Below are positions 10,201 through 17,061 of a stretch of 64,000 nucleotides of DNA, piece by piece. Numbering within the stretch: the first letter of the stretch is position 1; each line of letters begins with the position of its first letter. This DNA comes from Candidatus Fluviicola riflensis (GTDB lineage: Bacteria > Bacteroidota > Bacteroidia > Flavobacteriales_D > Crocinitomicaceae). The stretch covers positions 3,770,641 to 3,834,640 of the forward strand of contig CP022585.1 of assembly GCA_002243285.1 (NCBI GenBank), given 5' to 3'. Below the pieces are notes generated by a model. It searched no databases. It was given only the letters and a program-made list of their open reading frames with translations, and had not been told where the DNA came from. The translations under genes were made by a program, and so were the position numbers.

Positions 10201-10530
10201 TTTCACCAAAATACTTGCGTAATCGGTGCCATCGTAATACGTAGAGGCGTACCATGTAGGCATACCCGGTGTTACGTTTTCAGGTTTATTCACATAAGGA
10301 ATAGCTTTTGTTACCGGAGCTTCACAAGCAGCAACAGTTGCTGCAGCCACGCTGAATCCCAAGAACTTCAGGAAGTCACGTCGTGGTGTAGATGTTTCTT
10401 TCAGCGACTCATCGCCCAGGAATTCATCTACCGTTACTGATTCCGGAAACTCACGGTTTCTTGATTCTACGAATGCCGGCGTTTCCTGCAATTCATCAAG
10501 ACCTTTCCAATATTTTCTAGTCATTGCCAT
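7204..10530 (-). CDS. actB: ACIII subunit ActB, fused molybdopterin-oxidoreductase-like and Fe-S protein
   Basis: A 1108-residue periplasmic Fe-S subunit of ACIII. An N-terminal extension of about 48 residues precedes a Tat-type twin-arginine motif (R50-R51 in RRDFLKFLG). Cys69 in TVAAC could be lipidated. Residues about 75-760 resemble molybdopterin oxidoreductases, a domain that has lost its cofactor in known ACIII. Residues about 820-1040 hold four cluster motifs: CFGCGSCLIAC, CHHCNHAPCETVC, CIGTRYCANNC, and CSLC paired with CQDAC. In the third motif Thr replaces the second Cys, as expected for one [3Fe-4S] cluster beside three [4Fe-4S]. The C-terminus is His-rich (HEHAHEAEAHG). It lies 25 bases after actA. 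Confidence 0.95.
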   Translation of the reverse strand: MAMTRKYWKGLDELQETPAFVESRNREFPESVTVDEFLGDESLKETSTPRRDFLKFLGFSVAAATVAACEAPVTKAIPYVNKPENVTPGMPTWYASTYYDGTDYASILVKTREGRPIYIKGNKEQGFTKGGVTSQIIASVLGLYDSARLKTAQHKGEDISWSKLDDKVQAELMSIGKAKGKVAFVSNTIISPSMQSALIDLSTAMYGPTLREDGMPGLHPNFNHIQYDAVSYNGIRQANKATFGKAMIPDYDFSKAKTVIGIGADFLDSWLLGNQYSVDYGTRRDPDGEWMSRHFQFESIMSITGSNADYRAMIKPSEQANVLAYLIGKMGGNAGGVASSLSGNAKKIADEAVKSLKSSRGESLVVCGSNNKALQILTNKLNDVLGAYGKTITFESEVMMYQSEDAKMHQLAADVIGKKKDGPDAIFFLGSNPAYNLPNGKAFAEALEDFSKNKLTVSLSSYGDETATKCGYIAPDHHALEAWSDFNAKAGHYAIAQPTIRPLHNTASALESVLVWAGKANRGGKDSRVAFDYISKNWELYGFPTQTQYTDFHTYWGMAVHNSAMSMAMPAVTLTFNEGAMSGLSAKLPKGGGLEVVLYQKTGIKAGDMASNPWLQELPDPISKVTWDNYITMNPTEMKKGGYVTTFDQENGLNMATVKVGNESVTLPVYPSPGQALGTVGIALGYGRGAGNEEIGNAAYRTLQYGGFELDENGKRIPIGANVFPFMEWSNGGYETDVTGTLAKAEGIFPIAATQIHHTVMARHSIVKETTLEIFQNEDSKVYNAPHVLHTHEGEVPIAEFDLWDAHPVEHVGHRWGMTIDLNQCFGCGSCLIACQSENNVPVVGKDEVRRGREMHWLRIDRYYASDEEAAPGTRKDADTFSFDAAEVPSENPKVVHMPMLCHHCNHAPCETVCPVAATTHSLEGLNQMAYNRCIGTRYCANNCPYKVRRFNWFNYPSYKKFTEINPAQDDLGRMVLNPDVTVRTRGVMEKCSLCVQRIQAGKLVAKKELRPVIDGDVVTACQDACPSNAIIVGDWNDLKSMVRKSADDKKRAYQALEEVGVKPNIWYKVKVRNESNSELNRLAHEHAHEAEAHGQKESAGHGNKKNH

Positions 10531-10555
10531 AATCTTTTCTTCAGTTCAGAATTAA

Positions 10556-11863
10556 TTAATAGTGACATTTAGCACATTCCCAACCACCTAATTCTTTCAC
10601 GGTTACTTTACCATCTTCGAGGTATTGTCCGTATAACTTTTTATCGTTATTCAGGAGACGCTTGTGGATTTCGTTGTAGTAACCACTACCTTTTGTATCC
10701 AGTGCGCCTTCTGAGATTTCTTTTTCACCGTGACATTCGATACACCAACCCATTGTAAGGGTGGCTTTTGTCAACGGAATATTTCCTTCTACTTTGTTCA
10801 GATCAGAAACAGGAACCACGCGGGCTGTTTCGTTTTGTTTCGTCATGTCTCCGTGACATTGCTTACAATCCAAACCACCAACTACTACGTGTTGTGAGTG
10901 ATTAAAGTAAACGTGATCAGGAAGAACATGTACTTTATTCCAGATAATCGGAGATGTTTTTCCGGTGTAAGCATCACCATTCCAGCCGGCGGCTTCGTAA
11001 ATTGCCGCAATTTTCTCAGCTTGTTCAGGTGTCCGCCCTTTGATTTGCTTGTGACAGTTCATACAAACGTTCACGGTAGGCAAACCTGCCGATTTTGATT
11101 TTGTTACTGAGTTGTGGCAGTATTTACAATCGATGCCATTTGTTCCTGTGTGTACATCATGCGGGAAAGCAATCGGCTGTGAAGGCTGATAGTTTTCTAC
11201 CACACCGATTGAATAACCGGCAAGGAACAAACAAACAACCAAGGAAATCACAATAACCAAACCACCCATACCAACGTATTTGCGATTTTTCCAAGCCCAT
11301 GATTTGAATTCCTCCATGTAGCTTTTCTCGTCGACTGAACCTTTAGCAGTACCGTTCAGTTGGCGACGAACACCACCAACAGCCATGATAATGACTACGA
11401 ACATCAACCCTACAATGATCCAGATCCAAGAAACACCGCCTTCTTCTTCATCAGTAGATTCATTAACAGGACCCTTTGGATCATCAATCTTAGGCTCCTC
11501 CTGTGCATCAACATACTCAAAGATCGCGTTGATTTCCTCTACTTTACCCGCCAAGTCAGGGAAAGTCTGCATGTCAGTAGGCTTCACTTTCGACACGCCT
11601 GCCGCATACTGATCAGCTGCGGCTGCAGCTTTCCAGTTGGACACCCATGTGTAGATGGAACCTTCTTTCGCACCACCATCTAACCATTTTTGGCGAACGC
11701 CTGAAAGTTTCGGGCCGGTACCGTCAGCATGCGGCTGATGACACGTAGCACACTTGGCTTTAAAAAGCGCTTCCCCATTCGGTTGGGCAGAAACATCAAA
11801 TGCACCTAAGACAACTACTGCCGTAAGAGCACCGATACACCATTGTTTTATACTTCTAAACAT
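10556..11863 (-). CDS. actA: ACIII subunit ActA, multiheme cytochrome c with an added monoheme domain
   Basis: A 435-residue cytochrome and the first gene of the operon. It has six CxxCH sites rather than the five of the classic pentaheme ActA. One (CATCH, 38-42) is in an N-terminal class I domain after a signal peptide. Five (from CKYCH at 246 to CAKCH, which ends one residue before the C-terminus) form the pentaheme domain. The two parts are separated by two hydrophobic helices (about 145-165 and 199-221) with a basic loop between them, a topology that would put both heme domains in the periplasm. The role is to carry electrons from the ActB clusters towards the oxidase. A monoheme extension is probably a lineage feature. 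Confidence 0.94.
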   Translation of the reverse strand: MFRSIKQWCIGALTAVVVLGAFDVSAQPNGEALFKAKCATCHQPHADGTGPKLSGVRQKWLDGGAKEGSIYTWVSNWKAAAAADQYAAGVSKVKPTDMQTFPDLAGKVEEINAIFEYVDAQEEPKIDDPKGPVNESTDEEEGGVSWIWIIVGLMFVVIIMAVGGVRRQLNGTAKGSVDEKSYMEEFKSWAWKNRKYVGMGGLVIVISLVVCLFLAGYSIGVVENYQPSQPIAFPHDVHTGTNGIDCKYCHNSVTKSKSAGLPTVNVCMNCHKQIKGRTPEQAEKIAAIYEAAGWNGDAYTGKTSPIIWNKVHVLPDHVYFNHSQHVVVGGLDCKQCHGDMTKQNETARVVPVSDLNKVEGNIPLTKATLTMGWCIECHGEKEISEGALDTKGSGYYNEIHKRLLNNDKKLYGQYLEDGKVTVKELGGWECAKCHY

Positions 11864-11932
11864 CTGATTATTAGATATTTTTGTTTCTAAAAATGTTGGT
11901 CAAACCTAGCTAAACACTAGTATTGACGTTGG

Positions 11933-11940
11933 CAAATTTA
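11933..11940 (-). promoter_or_regulatory. Candidate -7 element for the act-cox operon
   Basis: On the minus strand this reads TAAATTTG, a match to the Bacteroidota -7 consensus TAnnTTTG, 69 bases upstream of the actA start. A second match (TAGGTTTG) lies closer, at 11901-11908. No clear -33 TTTG could be assigned to either. The remaining 11864-12165 stretch between the divergent genes shows nothing else beyond the promoter of the plus-strand gene. Confidence 0.35.
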
Positions 11941-12160
11941 GAAGAATAGCTACATTCCATGACAGTTTTATGACAATTTTCGTCCTACACTTTTTAATTT
12001 AAAACGATTCTAAATAACGTATTCCTTTCACATTTCTTAACAAACCGCTAATATCCTATCATTTAGCGTTTTTTTTGAAGCAAAAACCCGTTTATAAAGT
12101 CCGGTTTTATTCGAAAAATAGTCTTGGCACTTGTTTTGTAAAACCATTTCCTGAAAATTG

Positions 12161-12168
12161 TATTTTTG
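12161..12168 (+). promoter_or_regulatory. -7 promoter element (TATTTTTG) of the SPOR-like gene
   Basis: A perfect match to TAnnTTTG. A TTTG at 12135-12138 lies 22 bases upstream and could be the -33 element. The predicted transcript start falls about 5 bases downstream, so the TTG codon at 12166 inside this element cannot be the translation start; the ATG at 12178 or 12187 is used instead. Confidence 0.55.
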
Positions 12169-12186
12169 CACCCTAAAATGATTGTT

Positions 12187-12576
12187 ATGCGAACGCTGAT
12201 TGGTTTATTTCTATGTATTTCTGCAACGGGTTTTTCCCAAGGCCATGTGGAGGTAATAAAAGACAGTCGAATTGATGGATTGGTGCGCAACGAAAGTGCC
12301 ATTGTTGCTCCGGCCACAGCGCCTCAAATTATGGGGTATCGCCTTCAATTGTTTTTCGACTCGAACAAAAGCGCTGTTGACGATGCGCGATCACGCTTTA
12401 TTGCACTTTTCCCGAAAGTTGATACGTATGTAGAGTTTACTGCACCTCACTATTTTTTGAAGGTTGGTGATTTCAGAACCCATATGGAAGCAGAAAAAGT
12501 AAAGGCTACGTGTGAGAAGAGTTTCCCTACGAGTTTTGTGGTGAAGGAGAAGGTGAATTTGCCAAGAATTGACTAA
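12187..12576 (+). CDS. Small exported protein with SPOR-like domain
   Basis: About 130 residues. A signal peptide (MRTLIGLFLCISATGFSQ) is followed by a linker and a C-terminal region (GYRLQLFFDSNKSAVDDARSRF, then YFLKVGDFRTHMEAEK) with the beta-alpha-beta pattern and conserved words of SPOR domains, which bind denuded peptidoglycan glycans. The start is taken at the ATG at 12187 because the longer frame begins inside the promoter; ATG 12178 is the alternative and adds three residues. It stands alone, convergent with the following flavoprotein gene. A role in the cell wall is inferred only from the fold. Confidence 0.8.
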   Translation: MRTLIGLFLCISATGFSQGHVEVIKDSRIDGLVRNESAIVAPATAPQIMGYRLQLFFDSNKSAVDDARSRFIALFPKVDTYVEFTAPHYFLKVGDFRTHMEAEKVKATCEKSFPTSFVVKEKVNLPRID

Positions 12577-12633
12577 AATTATGAATGTTGAATTATGAAG
12601 GGGTTCTACTTTATAATTTTAGCATTCATAATT
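12577..12633. repeat. AT-rich inverted repeat between convergent genes, overlapping a stop codon
   Basis: Left arm AATTATGAATGTTGAA (12577-12592) pairs with the right arm at 12618-12633, 14 of 16 positions matching. The left arm begins right after the stop of the SPOR-like gene. The right arm lies inside the last codons of the convergent flavoprotein gene, so its C-terminal residues MNAKIIK are encoded by the repeat. It may act as a bidirectional terminator. Confidence 0.5.
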
Positions 12634-13808
12634 GATAATTCCTCCCGGATTGCTTGTCCGACGGCATAGCCCGAAGACACACAAGCTTGTAACAAATAGC
12701 CACCGGTGGGTGCGTCCCAATCGAGCATTTCGCCACAACAAAACACATTTTTCCATTGTTTTAATTGACCGGATGAATCAATCGCGTCCATTGAAATTCC
12801 CCCAACCGTTGAAATAGCCTCATCCAATGGACGTAAGCCGGTTACTTCTATTGTGAACGCTTTCAATTGTTTTGCCAGTAACGCCGGGTCGGTAAACTGA
12901 TCTTTTGGCAGTTCTTCTTTCAACCAATAATAAATCGCATCATTGAGTTTTAACTGCGAAAATGCTTTTCGGACTTTCGTGAAACTTCGAAGAATGGCTT
13001 CGATTTTCTCATGAGTCAATTGCGGTTTAAAATCGATCTTAAGGCCTTTAAAATGGTTGTTCCGAAGTACACGGTTGACTGCGTAAGCCGGTTTTCCTTC
13101 AATTCCGTAACCGGTAATAACCAAATCACCCGCTACGGTCAAATCACCAATCGTGAGCCGGCAATTTTTGATGAAATGTCCTTCGAAATTGCTTCGCCAG
13201 GTTGATTTCTTCAGTTCCAGACCGGTATTTCCCGATTGAAACGGAACAAGCGGAATTTCCTTTTTGTTAAACAGGTCGAACCACTTTCCATCGGAACCGG
13301 TTTTTTTCCAGGAAGCGCCACCTAGTGCAAAGATCAGGAAGTCGTATGGAAGTTCCTGAATTTCGGTTTTTGATTTTATTCGAATGGTTTTGGCGTCAAA
13401 ATCGACCAATTCTGATTTTAATTGCCAATGAATCGATTCGGATTTTAAGTGTTCGAGCCAGGCATTGAGTACCTGGATCGGTTTGGTACCTTCGAGTGGG
13501 AATACTTTACCGGATGAACCGATATAGGTTTCTATTCCGATGGTTTTTAGCCATGACCTGAAATCGTCAGGAGTGAACTGAGATACCCAATCCCGGATAA
13601 TTTCACGGTCGTATTTTTCGAGAAATGACTCTAGCGGTTCGGAATGTGTGAGGTTGAACCCACCTTCGCCGGCAACGAGAAATTTTCGGCCAACGGCAGA
13701 TTTGTGGTCCACGATGGTGATATGAGCGTTGAGATCCCGCAGCTGCGCGGCGGTCATGAGGCCTGTAGGGCCACCGCCGATGATGATGATTTTGGGGATT
13801 TTCGACAT
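12606..13808 (-). CDS. HI0933/BaiN-like NAD(P)/FAD-dependent flavoprotein
   Basis: A 400-residue cytoplasmic flavoprotein. The N-terminus has the FAD-binding Rossmann motif (IIIIGGGPTGLMTAAQL, residues 8-24), followed by GRKFLVAGEGGFNLTHSE, typical of the HI0933/YhiN/BaiN group. The C-terminal FAD-contacting stretch (CCGEMLDWDAPTGGYLLQACVSSGYAVG) is intact. The substrate is unknown; relatives are called TIGR03862-type or BaiN-like oxidoreductases, and the bile-acid role of BaiN should not be carried over. It follows purT on the same strand at a distance of 74 bases containing a perfect hairpin, so co-transcription is uncertain. The extreme C-terminus is contributed by an intergenic repeat. 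Confidence 0.85.
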   Translation of the reverse strand: MSKIPKIIIIGGGPTGLMTAAQLRDLNAHITIVDHKSAVGRKFLVAGEGGFNLTHSEPLESFLEKYDREIIRDWVSQFTPDDFRSWLKTIGIETYIGSSGKVFPLEGTKPIQVLNAWLEHLKSESIHWQLKSELVDFDAKTIRIKSKTEIQELPYDFLIFALGGASWKKTGSDGKWFDLFNKKEIPLVPFQSGNTGLELKKSTWRSNFEGHFIKNCRLTIGDLTVAGDLVITGYGIEGKPAYAVNRVLRNNHFKGLKIDFKPQLTHEKIEAILRSFTKVRKAFSQLKLNDAIYYWLKEELPKDQFTDPALLAKQLKAFTIEVTGLRPLDEAISTVGGISMDAIDSSGQLKQWKNVFCCGEMLDWDAPTGGYLLQACVSSGYAVGQAIREELSIMNAKIIK

Positions 13809-13853
13809 TTGTTTTCAATGAAAAATTCTTGCTTGAGACGCCACCCTCCTCGA

Positions 13854-13870
13854 TCCTCCCTCAGGGAGGA
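13854..13870. repeat. Short perfect hairpin between purT and the flavoprotein gene
   Basis: TCCTCCC and GGGAGGA form a 7-bp stem around the loop TCA. It lies just after the purT stop on the minus strand, without a following T-run on that strand. It could attenuate read-through or be a small repeat. Confidence 0.4.
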
Positions 13871-13882
13871 GGCGAATTCCCC

Positions 13883-15046
13883 CTAGTAGACAATCGTTAT
13901 TTCGCTGGCCAAAGCTTTTGCTTTTTCGGTCAATTCAGCTGCGGAATCGGTTCCGTAAGTGAGTACAACGCCCATTCTTCGATAAGGCCGGGTGGTTGGT
14001 TTTCCAAACAGACGAAGATCGGTTTGCGGTTGGCTCAAAACGGTTGTCAATCCGTCAAACTGCGGCGCTTTATCCGATTCACGATCAGCCAGGATAACTG
14101 CGCTGGCGCCATTGCGGAAAAGCTCTATTGTTGGAATAGGTAAACCAAGAATCGCGCGGGCATGTAATTCAAATTCGGATAGATTTTGTGTTCCGGCAAG
14201 GGTTACCATACCTGTATCGTGTGGCCGTGGCGACAATTCCGAAAAGTAGGCTCCATCTTGCGTTATGAAGAATTCCACGCCCCAGATTCCGGCACCGCCA
14301 AGCGCTTGTGTTACTTTTCCGGCCATTTCCTGTGCTTCTTTCAAGTGAGCGTCTGTCATAGGCATTGGCTGCCAGCTTTCCTGGTAATCACCACGTTCCT
14401 GCCTGTGACCGATTGGCGGACAGAAAAGTGTGGGACCGTTTTGCTGCGTCACGGTAAGCAACGTGATCTCGTAATCGAACTTAATGAATTCTTCCACAAT
14501 CACTTCTTTCAAATCTCCACGTGAACCTTCAATGGCGTAAATCCAGGCTTTGTCAATTTCAGCTTCGGCTTTGATCACCGACTGGCCTTTTCCGGAACTC
14601 GACATGAGCGGTTTTACCACGCATGGGATTCCGATTTCAGCCACCGCTTCACGAAAACCTTCCAAGGTTGTTGCGTACTTATACTTTGCTGTTTTCACTC
14701 CGACTTCAATCGCTGCCAAATCGCGGATTGCCTTGCGGTTCATCGTGAAATTGGCTGCTTTGGCGCTTGGAACAACTTGGATTCCCTGTGTTTCGTAGTC
14801 ATAAAAACGTTCGGTCCGAATGGCTTCAATTTCGGGAACGATCAACTCGGGCTGGTGTTTGGCAACAATCCGATCAAGTTCATCGCCGTTGAGCATGTTG
14901 ATCACTTCAAATGAATCGGCCACCTGCATAGCGGGAGCGTTTTCATAACTATCTACCGCGATAACGGTTTGACCTAAACGTTGTAAAGCGATTACCACTT
15001 CTTTACCCAATTCGCCGGAGCCTAATAGGAGGATTTTTTTCTGCAT
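13883..15046 (-). CDS. purT: Formate-dependent phosphoribosylglycinamide formyltransferase (PurT)
   Basis: A 387-residue ATP-grasp enzyme that makes formyl-GAR from GAR, formate and ATP in purine synthesis. The N-terminal nucleotide-fold motif [11 protein letters not shown] (residues 6-16), the [19 protein letters not shown] segment, the ATP-binding loop [10 protein letters not shown] and the metal-binding [11 protein letters not shown] motif are all present, and length is normal for PurT. Its -7 promoter element (15051-15058) lies only 4 bases before the ATG, so the mRNA is probably leaderless or nearly so. A perfect 13-bp inverted repeat occupies the region just upstream. Confidence 0.95.
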   Translation of the reverse strand: MQKKILLLGSGELGKEVVIALQRLGQTVIAVDSYENAPAMQVADSFEVINMLNGDELDRIVAKHQPELIVPEIEAIRTERFYDYETQGIQVVPSAKAANFTMNRKAIRDLAAIEVGVKTAKYKYATTLEGFREAVAEIGIPCVVKPLMSSSGKGQSVIKAEAEIDKAWIYAIEGSRGDLKEVIVEEFIKFDYEITLLTVTQQNGPTLFCPPIGHRQERGDYQESWQPMPMTDAHLKEAQEMAGKVTQALGGAGIWGVEFFITQDGAYFSELSPRPHDTGMVTLAGTQNLSEFELHARAILGLPIPTIELFRNGASAVILADRESDKAPQFDGLTTVLSQPQTDLRLFGKPTTRPYRRMGVVLTYGTDSAAELTEKAKALASEITIVY

Positions 15047-15050
15047 GGAG

Positions 15051-15058
15051 CAAAATTA
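15051..15058 (-). promoter_or_regulatory. -7 element of purT (TAATTTTG), adjacent to the start codon
   Basis: On the minus strand this matches TAnnTTTG and ends 4 bases before the purT ATG, putting the likely transcript start at or next to the start codon. The -33 region falls within the inverted repeat at 15061-15092. Confidence 0.5.
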
Positions 15059-15060
15059 GC

Positions 15061-15092
15061 GCTTACTTTTTGTCTTGCCACAAAAAGTAAGC
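15061..15092. repeat. Perfect 13-bp inverted repeat upstream of purT
   Basis: GCTTACTTTTTGT (15061-15073) and ACAAAAAGTAAGC (15080-15092) are exact reverse complements around a 6-base loop. It directly abuts the purT -7 element, overlapping where the -33 element should be. It could be an operator, or the end of a dispersed intergenic repeat that continues to the right. Confidence 0.6.
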
Positions 15093-15443
15093 AAAAAAGT
15101 CAAGGCTGTAAGTCCAGATCTTGAGAACTACGGCTTGTTAAGTTATCTCAACCCAACTCGCCTGAGGCTGCCATGCTCGCCAACGTCCGTCGCGGCGGAC
15201 CAAGCTCAAACAGGGCCTCGATCACACTTAACTTCACCTTGTTCTCTTACGATCGTCACTTAATGCCATTTTGGGGTCACGGTTCTGAATGAAACTTTTC
15301 GGAAGAATAAATTCTTTGCAGCGGACGTTTCGAAAAATCATACATACTACTCAGACAAGTTATTTGCAGAAACGGCGTCTAATTAAACGACGAAAACGCG
15401 AACTTCGGTCTGGAAAACACCCCATTTAACTAAAGGATAATGA
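15093..15443. other. Gene-free stretch, possibly a dispersed intergenic repeat
   Basis: This stretch between purT and the VTC gene holds only a 62-codon frame with no recognisable protein features. Roughly 15093-15290 is richer in GC than the surrounding intergenic DNA and has the look of the non-coding repeated segments found between genes in Bacteroidota, but only one copy is visible here, so repetition is not shown. The right part (15290-15443) carries nothing recognisable. Confidence 0.3.
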
Positions 15444-15450
15444 TTGTACC

Positions 15451-15458
15451 TATCTTTG
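15451..15458 (+). promoter_or_regulatory. -7 element (TATCTTTG) of the VTC/DUF4956 operon
   Basis: Matches TAnnTTTG, 30 bases before the ATG at 15489. A second match, TATATTTG, is at 15473-15480. Both lie inside the longer TTG-initiated frame, which argues for the ATG at 15489 as the real start. Confidence 0.5.
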
Positions 15459-15488
15459 TATAGTACTTTAACTATATTTGAACGCATC

Positions 15489-16259
15489 ATGAAGGAAACG
15501 TTAACGGCTTTATTATACCAGTTCCACGGCATCAGTCTGGAAGAGCTGTCGCGTGCGCCGTTGATGAATCGTACAGACGAAAAATTTGCGTTTCATTTGG
15601 TCGATCTTCCTGAGATTTTAACAACAATGATTCCGTACTACGATGTACTAAATATCGACGGAAAAGTCATTTTTGCCTATACCAGTCAGTATTTCGACAA
15701 TGAGGAGTACCGTTTTTTCAAGGATCATCATCGTGCTATACCAAACCGGTTTAAAGTACGCATTCGTACGTACCTTGATACCAATGCTTCTTTTTTGGAA
15801 GTGAAGGAGAAAATCAAAGGCAGAACGGATAAGAAACGGATTCCGATCAACGGTTTTAAACAAGATTTTGACGGTGAAGCGAAATCTTTCTTACAAAGTC
15901 GCCTGCGTGAATCCATGCATTTGAAACCAGTCATGATCAATAGTTACCGTAGAATTACTTTGGTGAACAAAACAAGTGAAGAGCGTCTGACGATTGATTT
16001 CGATATTACCAACGGCATGCTTGATGCGGGTGAAATTGACAATCAAAGTTTATCGCAGGTAGTCATCGCCGAATTGAAGCAACCAAAACTGGATCGCACG
16101 TCTCCGTTCTATAAACTGATGAAACAAAAACAAATCCGACCGTTTCGCATCTCCAAATTTTGTTTCGGCATGATGGATTTGTATGGAAACGATGTGATCA
16201 AATCGAATCATTTTAAAACCAAACGATTGTTTATTAAAAAACTAACAAAAAATGCATAA
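15489..16259 (+). CDS. VTC-domain protein (polyphosphate polymerase-like fold)
   Basis: About 256 residues from the ATG at 15489; an upstream TTG start lies in the promoter. The sequence shows the triphosphate-tunnel features of the VTC domain: MNRTDEKFAF near the N-terminus, YFDNEEYRFFKDHHR, RFKVRIRTY, FLEVKEKIKG and KKRIPI, and late in the protein VVIAELKQPK and FRISKFCFGM, supplying the basic and acidic residues that line the tunnel in yeast Vtc4. In yeast Vtc4 this fold makes polyphosphate from ATP; the activity of bacterial stand-alone versions is not established. It overlaps the next gene, a DUF4956 membrane protein, by 8 bases, so the two products probably act together at the membrane. 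Confidence 0.88.
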   Translation: MKETLTALLYQFHGISLEELSRAPLMNRTDEKFAFHLVDLPEILTTMIPYYDVLNIDGKVIFAYTSQYFDNEEYRFFKDHHRAIPNRFKVRIRTYLDTNASFLEVKEKIKGRTDKKRIPINGFKQDFDGEAKSFLQSRLRESMHLKPVMINSYRRITLVNKTSEERLTIDFDITNGMLDAGEIDNQSLSQVVIAELKQPKLDRTSPFYKLMKQKQIRPFRISKFCFGMMDLYGNDVIKSNHFKTKRLFIKKLTKNA

Positions 16260-16929
16260 CATTCTCTTGAAATCAGACAACACCTTACTGGGTATCAGCT
16301 ATTTCAACAATGACTTTTACAGTTTGTTGTTCCGAATGATCCTGAACCTGGTGGTGCTGACCCTGATGATCCGTTTCCTATATTACCAAAAAGCCAAGCG
16401 AAAAGACTACCTGTTTACGTATTACCTGATCGGAATGATTACCTTTTTCCTTTGTTTCGGTTTGAAGAAACTGGACATTGATACGGGAATGGGTCTGGGT
16501 CTTTTTGCCATTTTTAGTATTCTCCGCTACAGAACGGAAGGCATTGAGATCAAAGAAATGACTTATTTGTTTTTGGTGATTGGTATTTCGGTGGTGAATG
16601 CACTTTCATCCAATAAGATCAGTTTGGCCGAAATGGCCCTGATCAATGGTGTATTGCTACTGATTACGTTTGGTTTGGAAAACCTTTGGTTGTTGCGTCA
16701 TGAAACCCGCAAGGTGATTACGTATGAACGTATTGATTTGATTAAACCGGAACGTTATGCGGAAATGATGGCCGATGTTCAAGAGCGCACCGGACTAAAA
16801 ATCAATCGTATTGTGGTCGGTAAGATCGATTTTCTCCGTGATTCGGCGCAGTTGCTGATCTTTTTTGACGGCGATGTGCAGCAATTTGGATCGCAACCGG
16901 ATGAAATGCCGTTTCAGAATGATAATTGA
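16252..16929 (+). CDS. DUF4956 membrane protein, partner of the VTC protein
   Basis: A 225-residue protein with four to five hydrophobic segments in residues 25-145, followed by a cytoplasmic-looking C-terminal domain of about 75 residues. The stretch GLGLFAIFSILRYRTE (residues 82-97), between membrane segments, is the DUF4956 signature. The C-terminal part (TGLKINRIVVGKIDFLRDSAQLLIFFDG) looks like a small beta-alpha-beta domain. Function is unknown. Start codon and the preceding stop overlap by 8 bases, which implies translational coupling. A strong terminator follows at 16959. Confidence 0.87.
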   Translation: MHNILLKSDNTLLGISYFNNDFYSLLFRMILNLVVLTLMIRFLYYQKAKRKDYLFTYYLIGMITFFLCFGLKKLDIDTGMGLGLFAIFSILRYRTEGIEIKEMTYLFLVIGISVVNALSSNKISLAEMALINGVLLLITFGLENLWLLRHETRKVITYERIDLIKPERYAEMMADVQERTGLKINRIVVGKIDFLRDSAQLLIFFDGDVQQFGSQPDEMPFQNDN

Positions 16930-16958
16930 TTGGAATATCTTAAACTAATTTTGGGATT

Positions 16959-16986
16959 GGGCCACGATTAATCGTGGCCTTTTTTG
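16959..16986 (+). terminator. Intrinsic terminator after the VTC/DUF4956 operon
   Basis: GGCCACGATT and AATCGTGGCC form a 10-bp perfect stem followed by a run of T. Confidence 0.85.
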
Positions 16987-17026
16987 TTTTTGTAATATTT
17001 ACCGAAAATGATCATCGGTAAACATT

Positions 17027-17048
17027 GGCTCGGGATACGTCCCGAGCC
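17027..17048. repeat. CTCGGG/CCCGAG hairpin repeat, copy 1
   Basis: GGCTCGGG, loop ATACGT, CCCGAGCC: an exact 8-bp stem. Near-identical copies are at 20841-20866 and 55541-55574. It lies between the operon terminator and the end of the convergent beta-barrel gene. Confidence 0.7.
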
Positions 17049-17061
17049 TACAAAAACATGT

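Noticed and set aside
7204..10530. Thr in the third ActB cluster motif as a damaged site
   Set aside because: ACIII is known to have one [3Fe-4S] cluster, so the missing Cys is expected.
12166..12186. TTG start for the SPOR-like gene
   Set aside because: The TTG lies inside the -7 promoter element, so it would not be in the transcript.
15075..15263. 62-codon frame between purT and the VTC gene
   Set aside because: It starts within the perfect inverted repeat and has no recognisable protein features; the stretch looks non-coding.
15473..15480. TATATTTG as main promoter of the VTC operon
   Set aside because: It ends 8 bases before the ATG and the element at 15451 gives a more ordinary leader; listed only as an alternative.
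15444..15488. Upstream TTG start for the VTC-domain protein
   Set aside because: The added residues come from the promoter region and do not belong to the VTC fold; ATG 15489 fits better.
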